Origin: an uncultured Bacilli bacterium
Lineage (GTDB): Bacteria > Bacillota_I > Bacilli_A > RF39 > UBA660
DNA: 12,035 nt
Assembly (NCBI GenBank): GCA_947627525.1
Contig: CANQWJ010000017.1
Span: 1-12,035, forward strand
Direction: 5' to 3'
In this document: positions 8,334 through 12,035 of the stretch, one piece after another
Numbering within the stretch: position 1 is the first letter of the stretch
Layout: each line of letters opens with the position of its first letter
Position numbers and translations under genes: made by a program
Notes under the pieces: model-generated
Database searches by the model: none
Seen by the model: only the letters and a program-made list of their open reading frames with translations
Told to the model about the DNA's origin: nothing

Positions 8334-8358
8334 AAATGAGAATAAAGGAGGAATCGTT

Positions 8359-9804
8359 ATGAATGGCGAGAAGTTTAGTATACTAGAACGATATGGTGAA
8401 AATTTTACTGAAAAAGAATATATTACTAATCCCGCTATTGGACGTGATGAACAAATAAAGGAATTATTATTAATCCTTTTAACTCCTGAAAAATCAGCAA
8501 TATTAATTGGTAAACCAGGAATTGGTAAAACCGCCATTGTTGAAGGACTTGCTTATGCTATCCAAAGAAAAGAAGTACCAGATGCTTTATTGGGATACAC
8601 TATTATTAATATTAAAACAGCATCTCTTTTAGGAACAATGCCTAATGGTGAGAGTAAAGTTCAAGTAATGATTGATGAATTAAAGCAAAAAGAGAAAATT
8701 ATTTTATTCATAGATGAGATTCATATGTTAATAGGAGCAACTGATGAATCAGCCTTAGACTTCGCTAATATTTTTAAAGAGGGATTAGGTCGTGGTAGTA
8801 TCAAAGTAGTAGGGGCAACGACAACCGAAGAATATGAACGTTATATTTTAAGAGATAAAGCTTTTACAAGACGTTTTCAGAAAGTTGAAGTACCAGAACC
8901 TACGCGTGATGAGACAGTAGCTATTTTAATGGGAACACTTCCTAAAATAGAACAAAATACTGGCGTAACGTTAAAGTATTCCCGTTATCAACAACAAACC
9001 ATTATGGAATTTATTGTTGATTTAACTTCAGAATATAAAAGAGTTTTTGAAGTTGGTTCAAGATACCCTGATATTTCTTTAACCCTTTTGAAATCAGCCT
9101 TTTCTTTTACAGTCTTTGATAATCGTAAAGAAGTAAATATATATGACTTTGAAAAAGCTATTTTAAATACGCATTTAGTTTATCCTGATGTCATCAAAAA
9201 AGAAATGCCTATTTTTAAAGAAAAGTTTAAAGATATGTATAATGAAGAAGCTGGTATCATCAAAGAAGGAATTGTTATGCGAAATCGCCAAGATGTTCCT
9301 CTTGATCGACCAAGTAATGATTTAAGAAATATTGAACAACAAATACCAGTTCAAAATAATCAAGAAAAAGAGTTACAATATGGTAAACCAGTAACTATTA
9401 GTGAAATGGGAACACGTGATATGCGTACTGTTCCTGATAAACCACAAAGTTCTAGTTATGATGCAACGATTATGAATGGTGTTGTTTTAACACCTGAACC
9501 TAAAAAAGAAGAACCAGTTGTTGAAAAAGCTCCACCGAAACCAATGACAGTTGATGAGAATGAGCGCATGTATTACACTAATACTGCTAGTCAAATTGAT
9601 GGTATGTATGATAAACCGGTTCGTGTAAGTGCTATGGGACGTGATGAGAGAACTTCGCCTCTTAGACCAAACTCAACTGTTTTGGATGGCGTTTTAATAA
9701 ATGATAAAGTTATGCAACAAGCTGATACCAATTTCAATTTAAATATTCCTGACTATGATGATTTAGATAATAAGAATGATGATTTCTTTGATAAAGATGA
9801 ATAG
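8359..9804 (+). CDS. Single-ring Clp D1-like AAA+ ATPase with repeat-bearing tail
   Basis: The 481-residue protein aligns by eye with the first ATPase domain of ClpB/ClpC. Walker A is GKPGIGKT (51-58), Walker B is ILFIDEIH (115-122), sensor 1 lies in VVGATTTEEY (150-159), arginine fingers are in AFTRRFQKV (168-176), and the small lid domain includes SRYPDISLTLLKSA (234-247). ATP binding and hydrolysis residues are all present. Missing compared with ClpB/C are the N-domain, the middle domain, the whole second ATPase ring and any ClpP-docking loop. Where ClpB D1 has an aromatic pore loop (KYRGEFEER), this protein has GTMPNGESKVQ (92-102) with no aromatic residue. Residues ~300-481 form a polar, proline-rich tail with two copies of a ~35-residue motif and an acidic end. 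It is cytoplasmic, with its own promoter and terminator. The ATPase family is firm; the job is unknown. Confidence 0.93.
   Translation: MNGEKFSILERYGENFTEKEYITNPAIGRDEQIKELLLILLTPEKSAILIGKPGIGKTAIVEGLAYAIQRKEVPDALLGYTIINIKTASLLGTMPNGESKVQVMIDELKQKEKIILFIDEIHMLIGATDESALDFANIFKEGLGRGSIKVVGATTTEEYERYILRDKAFTRRFQKVEVPEPTRDETVAILMGTLPKIEQNTGVTLKYSRYQQQTIMEFIVDLTSEYKRVFEVGSRYPDISLTLLKSAFSFTVFDNRKEVNIYDFEKAILNTHLVYPDVIKKEMPIFKEKFKDMYNEEAGIIKEGIVMRNRQDVPLDRPSNDLRNIEQQIPVQNNQEKELQYGKPVTISEMGTRDMRTVPDKPQSSSYDATIMNGVVLTPEPKKEEPVVEKAPPKPMTVDENERMYYTNTASQIDGMYDKPVRVSAMGRDERTSPLRPNSTVLDGVLINDKVMQQADTNFNLNIPDYDDLDNKNDDFFDKDE
9379..9699 (+). repeat. Duplicated linear motif in the AAA+ protein tail
   Basis: Residues 341-377 (9379-9489) and 417-447 (9607-9699) share Y-x-K-P-V-x-I/V-S-x-M-G-x-R-D-x-R-T-x-P, then K/R-P-x-S, then T-I/V-x-x-G-V-x-L/I. 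A degenerate third copy may be residues 310-320 (RQDVPLDRPSN). The flanks are polar, charged or proline-rich, as in disordered tails carrying short partner-binding motifs. Confidence 0.7.
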
Positions 9805-9823
9805 ACCTAATAGGTCTTTTTTT
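9803..9823 (+). terminator. Rho-independent terminator of the AAA+ gene
   Basis: AGACCT (9803-9808) pairs with AGGTCT (9812-9817) around a 3-nt loop, followed by T's at 9817-9823. The first arm begins inside the TAG stop codon. Confidence 0.85.
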
Positions 9824-9842
9824 GTGCACGAATTATCAAGAT

Positions 9843-9853
9843 TATAATATAAT
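9843..9853 (+). promoter_or_regulatory. Probable glmS promoter (-10 region)
   Basis: Two overlapping TATAAT hexamers lie at 9843-9848 and 9848-9853. The -35 is unclear: TTGTGC (9822-9827) is 15 bp from the first. Because a terminator precedes it and the ribozyme follows it, a promoter is expected here. The leader would be about 190 nt. Confidence 0.5.
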
Positions 9854-9892
9854 AATACTAAGTATGAAGTAGAAAGGTTGTAATTCATATTG

Positions 9893-9980
9893 AGCGCCAG
9901 ATCTTTAAATAGATGACGAGGTTAGTAGATTTTCGAAAATTCGGCGGGTGCTACTACGGATTGGTGATTCGTAAGATATA
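9893..9980 (+). ncRNA. glmS ribozyme/riboswitch (compact form)
   Basis: This RNA cleaves its own 5' leader when bound to glucosamine-6-phosphate, leading to decay of the glmS mRNA. The conserved core is plain: AGCGCCAG (9893-9900), with cleavage expected between A9893 and G9894; GACGAGG (9915-9921); and TCGGCGGGTG (9941-9950). Helices visible are a very short P1, ATCT/AGAT (9901-9904 with 9911-9914); P2, TAGTAG/CTACTA (9923-9928 with 9951-9956); the pseudoknot CGCC/GGCG (9895-9898 with 9943-9946); and P3, ACGGAT/ATTCGT (9956-9961 with 9966-9971, base A9956 shared or stacked between P2 and P3), followed by AAGA. I see no P4 hairpin after it. It lies 70-155 nt upstream of glmS, as expected. Confidence 0.95.
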
Positions 9981-10038
9981 TAATAAAAAGTAAAATCAAC
10001 ATTACAACAAAAAGTATATCACACCTAATTTTTGTCGT

Positions 10039-10043
10039 GGAGG
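10039..10043 (+). promoter_or_regulatory. Ribosome binding site deciding the glmS start
   Basis: GGAGG ends 5 nt before ATG 10049. It overlaps the in-frame GTG at 10037, so that codon cannot be the start; the ATG also gives the required Met-Cys N-terminus. Confidence 0.9.
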
Positions 10044-10048
10044 AAAAT

Positions 10049-11863
10049 ATGTGTGGTATTGTTGGATATATTGGTAAAAAGACAAATATTCAAAAAGTTC
10101 TAATTGAAAGTTTGAAAAAATTAGAATATAGAGGTTATGATTCTGCAGGAATTGCCTATGTCAACAATAATAAAATTAATATTATTAAAGAAAAGGGTAA
10201 AATTGAAAAACTAGAGAAAAAAATAGATTGTGGTGTAATGGGAAAAATTGGTATAGCTCATACGCGTTGGGCAACTCATGGTAAAGCTAATGAAAATAAT
10301 GCGCATCCACATCGTACTGGTATGGTTACTATTGTTCATAATGGCATAATTGAAAACTATTTAGAGATTAAAAGGTACTTAGAGAAAAAAGGTTATCATT
10401 TTAAGACGGAAACAGATTCCGAAATAGCTTGTGCTTTACTAGATTATATTAAAGCAACAACTAAAATGAGTAATTTGGAAGTAATAAAAGAGTTTACAAA
10501 TAATGTCACTGGTTCATATGCCCTTGGTATTATTTTTGATGATGATTTAGATACTCTTTATGCAACAAGAAAAGATAGTCCATTATTAATCGGTTATTCG
10601 GAAAATGTAAAAATGATTGTTTCTGATGTATCAGCACTAAATAGTGGTATTAAGAATTATTATCTTTTAGAAAATGGTGATATTGTTAAGCTTACTGAAA
10701 AAAGGGTTTCTATATATGATAATGATTTACATCCAGTTTCAAGAAAAAAATTAAATGTAAAAGTTGATGGTAACGAAGTTGATAAGAATGGCTTTGAGCA
10801 TTTTATGTTGAAAGAGATACATGAGGAGAGTGTAGTACTAGAATCCTTATTAAGAAAATATTTTAGTAATAGTAAAACATTTTTAAAGAAAATGCCGAAA
10901 TTATCTAAATATAGTCGCATTCACATTGTCGGTTGCGGGTCGGCAATGCATGCTGGGTTAGTTGGGAAACATTTATTTGAAGAATATGCTAATGTTGAAA
11001 CTGATGTTGAAGTAGCTAGTGAATATCGTTATAAAAAGGTTTTTTATGATGCGAAGACTTTAGTTATTTTAGTGTCGCAATCTGGTGAAACAGCTGATAC
11101 AATTGCTTGCCTTCGTAAAGCCAAAGAAGATGGAATAGATACTCTTGTTATCGTCAATGTTCCAACTTCAACAATGGCTAGGGAAGCTGATTTTGTATTA
11201 AACATTGAAGCAGGTACCGAAGTTGCTGTTGCAACAACTAAGGCCTATCTTTTGCAAGTTGCTATGCTAATACTTATCAATTTAAAAATGATGGTAGAAC
11301 GCGAAATGATCAGTATTGATGAACTTGATAAATATTTGCAATTATTTGGTGAGGTCCCTAAAAAAATAAGTGAAGTTATTGATTTAGATAAAGAATATTT
11401 TGAAATAGCAAAAAATATTTACCATGAAGATAATATCTTTTATATCGGTAGAGGTATAGATTATGCTATTAGTATGGAAGGAAGTTTAAAATTAAAAGAG
11501 ATATCTTATATTCATAGTGAATCCTATAAAGGAGGAGAGTTAAAGCATGGGACAATATCATTAATTGAAAAAAATACGAAAGTGATAGTCGTAATGACAG
11601 ATTGTGATTTAAAGAGTAAAACAATAAGTAATATAAAAGAAATAAAAGCTCGTGGTGCTGATATAATTCTAATTACGACAAAACAATTAGACGATGATTA
11701 TGATTTTGTAAGCAAGAAAATTGTTTTACCCAAAACAAATTCACTATTTACGCCAATATTAAGTATTGTACCTCTTCAGTTAATTGCCTATTATGTAGCT
11801 AAACTCTGTGGTTGTGATATTGATAAACCTAGAAATCTTGCCAAATCAGTAACAGTTGAATAA
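10049..11863 (+). CDS. glmS: Glutamine--fructose-6-phosphate aminotransferase (isomerizing)
   Basis: GlmS makes glucosamine-6-phosphate from fructose-6-phosphate and glutamine, the entry to UDP-GlcNAc for peptidoglycan and other wall polymers. The 604 residues match the usual 600-610. The N-terminal Ntn amidotransferase domain begins Met-Cys-Gly-Ile-Val-Gly; C2 becomes the nucleophile once Met is removed. HTRWATHG (71-78), HNGIIENY (97-104) and TDSE (122-125) complete that site. Two SIS domains follow: GCGSAMHAG (295-303), SQSGETAD (343-350) and ATTKAY (395-400) in the first; EGSLKLKE (477-484), GELKHG (496-501) and DKPRNLAKSVTVE (592-604) in the second. E484, H500 and K599 correspond to catalytic E488, H504 and K603 of E. 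coli. The SIS-1 block reads GSAMHA where E. coli has GTSYNS. Expression is probably controlled by the ribozyme in its leader. The assignment is firm. Confidence 0.98.
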   Translation: MCGIVGYIGKKTNIQKVLIESLKKLEYRGYDSAGIAYVNNNKINIIKEKGKIEKLEKKIDCGVMGKIGIAHTRWATHGKANENNAHPHRTGMVTIVHNGIIENYLEIKRYLEKKGYHFKTETDSEIACALLDYIKATTKMSNLEVIKEFTNNVTGSYALGIIFDDDLDTLYATRKDSPLLIGYSENVKMIVSDVSALNSGIKNYYLLENGDIVKLTEKRVSIYDNDLHPVSRKKLNVKVDGNEVDKNGFEHFMLKEIHEESVVLESLLRKYFSNSKTFLKKMPKLSKYSRIHIVGCGSAMHAGLVGKHLFEEYANVETDVEVASEYRYKKVFYDAKTLVILVSQSGETADTIACLRKAKEDGIDTLVIVNVPTSTMAREADFVLNIEAGTEVAVATTKAYLLQVAMLILINLKMMVEREMISIDELDKYLQLFGEVPKKISEVIDLDKEYFEIAKNIYHEDNIFYIGRGIDYAISMEGSLKLKEISYIHSESYKGGELKHGTISLIEKNTKVIVVMTDCDLKSKTISNIKEIKARGADIILITTKQLDDDYDFVSKKIVLPKTNSLFTPILSIVPLQLIAYYVAKLCGCDIDKPRNLAKSVTVE

Positions 11864-11897
11864 AAAAGATGCTAGTTGTAAACTAGTATCTTTTTTT
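11862..11897. terminator. Bidirectional terminator between glmS and the P-type ATPase gene
   Basis: Arms 11862-11877 and 11881-11896 pair over about 16 bp (one G-U, 11871 with 11887) around a 3-nt loop. The plus strand ends in seven T's (11891-11897) and the minus strand in a matching T run from the A's at 11862-11867. The stop codon of the convergent ATPase gene (11883-11885) lies inside the stem. Confidence 0.88.
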
Positions 11898-12035
11898 AAA
11901 TATTCTAAACGTATTAATTATTGTTATTAATGTAACTCCTACATCAGCAAAGACCGCACTGATGATATTACTATATCCCAAAGCAGCTGTTAGAAGGACA
12001 ATAGCTTTGATGAGGAGAACGAAGATGATGTTTTG
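11883..12035 (-). CDS. P1B-type heavy-metal ATPase, C-terminal end (5' end outside window)
   Basis: The minus strand is open from base 12035 to a TAG at 11885-11883, giving 50 residues that read as the last two membrane helices of a P1B ATPase. The visible start QNIIFVLLIK (residues 1-10) matches the conserved QN-I-x-x-x-x-x-x-K of TM7. The second helix carries AVFADVGVTLITIINTFRI (27-45), matching the A-D-x-G-x-T-L-x-x-x-x-N-x-x-R end of ZntA/CadA. The Asp in TM8 and Lys in TM7 are the features of the Zn/Cd/Pb group; copper ATPases have Met-x-x-Ser-Ser in TM8 instead. The tail is short and basic (KKRY). It likely exports Zn2+, Cd2+ or Pb2+ across the cell membrane. The catalytic DKTGT region and any metal-binding N-terminus lie outside the window, so the metal call rests on the helices alone. 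Confidence 0.8.
   Translation of the reverse strand, partial: QNIIFVLLIKAIVLLTAALGYSNIISAVFADVGVTLITIINTFRIFKKRY

Noticed and set aside
8278..8358. Upstream in-frame ATG as start of the AAA+ gene
   Set aside because: It lies upstream of the predicted promoter and the strong AAAGGAGG site; the extra 27 residues read as translated A/T-rich non-coding sequence.
8247..8537. Minus-strand open frame across the divergent promoter region
   Set aside because: Antisense to the Walker A region of the AAA+ gene and to its promoter; the sequence is a mirror of the conserved gene.
9864..9872. Tiny ATG-AAG-TAG frame in the glmS leader
   Set aside because: Two codons with no ribosome site; a leader-peptide mechanism is not supported because the glmS ribozyme already explains the leader.
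10660..10920. Minus-strand open frame within glmS
   Set aside because: Antisense to the linker between the amidotransferase and SIS domains; no support.
1..12035. Mycoplasma-type code (TGA as Trp), suggested by the absence of TGA stops
   Set aside because: Trp positions in conserved domains are TGG, full-length families are obtained with standard stops, and eight genes are too few to infer anything from missing TGA.
1..12035. Mobile element, phage, toxin-antitoxin or CRISPR content
   Set aside because: No transposase, integrase, terminal repeats, direct-repeat array or paired small genes are visible on either strand.

Overview
The window reads as chromosomal DNA from a low-G+C Firmicute, most likely an uncultured gut-type member of Bacilli/Erysipelotrichia/RF39 (Mycoplasmatota-like). 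The grounds are strong A+T bias (roughly 30% G+C judged by eye, not computed), purine-rich Shine-Dalgarno sites, short hairpin/T-tract terminators, a glmS ribozyme and a YfhO-type membrane protein. Tryptophan is TGG in the conserved domains, no in-frame TGA interrupts them, and all eight stops are TAA or TAG, so the standard bacterial code fits. No insertion sequence, phage gene, tRNA, rRNA or CRISPR array is visible, and no gene-free stretch exceeds 300 bases.

Layout. 1-1339 (+): the 3' part of an ATP-grasp ligase (cyanophycin synthetase/GshF-like fold), overlapped by 44 nt by a class I SAM methyltransferase. 1344-1975 (+): folE (GTP cyclohydrolase I) with its own near-perfect sigma-A promoter and a terminator. 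2022-5528 (+): a 1168-residue cytoplasmic protein I cannot assign, made largely of repeated helical modules that resemble the Clp N-domain repeat, followed by a charged linker and a long helical C-terminal region. 5556-8201 (-): a multi-pass YfhO-family membrane protein, convergent with the previous gene over a bidirectional terminator and divergent from the next. 8359-9804 (+): an AAA+ ATPase that is essentially a lone ClpB/ClpC D1 module with a tail carrying a duplicated linear motif. 9877-11863 (+): a compact glmS ribozyme and glmS. 11883-12035 (-): the last 50 residues of a Zn/Cd/Pb-type P1B ATPase, convergent with glmS over a shared terminator that contains its stop codon.

How the parts may work together. 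glmS and its ribozyme form a self-contained feedback circuit on glucosamine-6-phosphate; folE makes the first pterin precursor. YfhO and GlmS both relate to cell-envelope sugars, but they have separate promoters and nothing here shows co-regulation. The most unusual part is the pair of genes flanking yfhO. One encodes a protein that looks like a string of Clp N-domain-like repeats with no ATPase; the other encodes a Clp D1-like ATPase with no N-domain, no second ATPase ring and no aromatic pore-loop motif. I propose, as inference only, that they are two halves of a split Clp-derived machine, not a normal unfoldase or protease.
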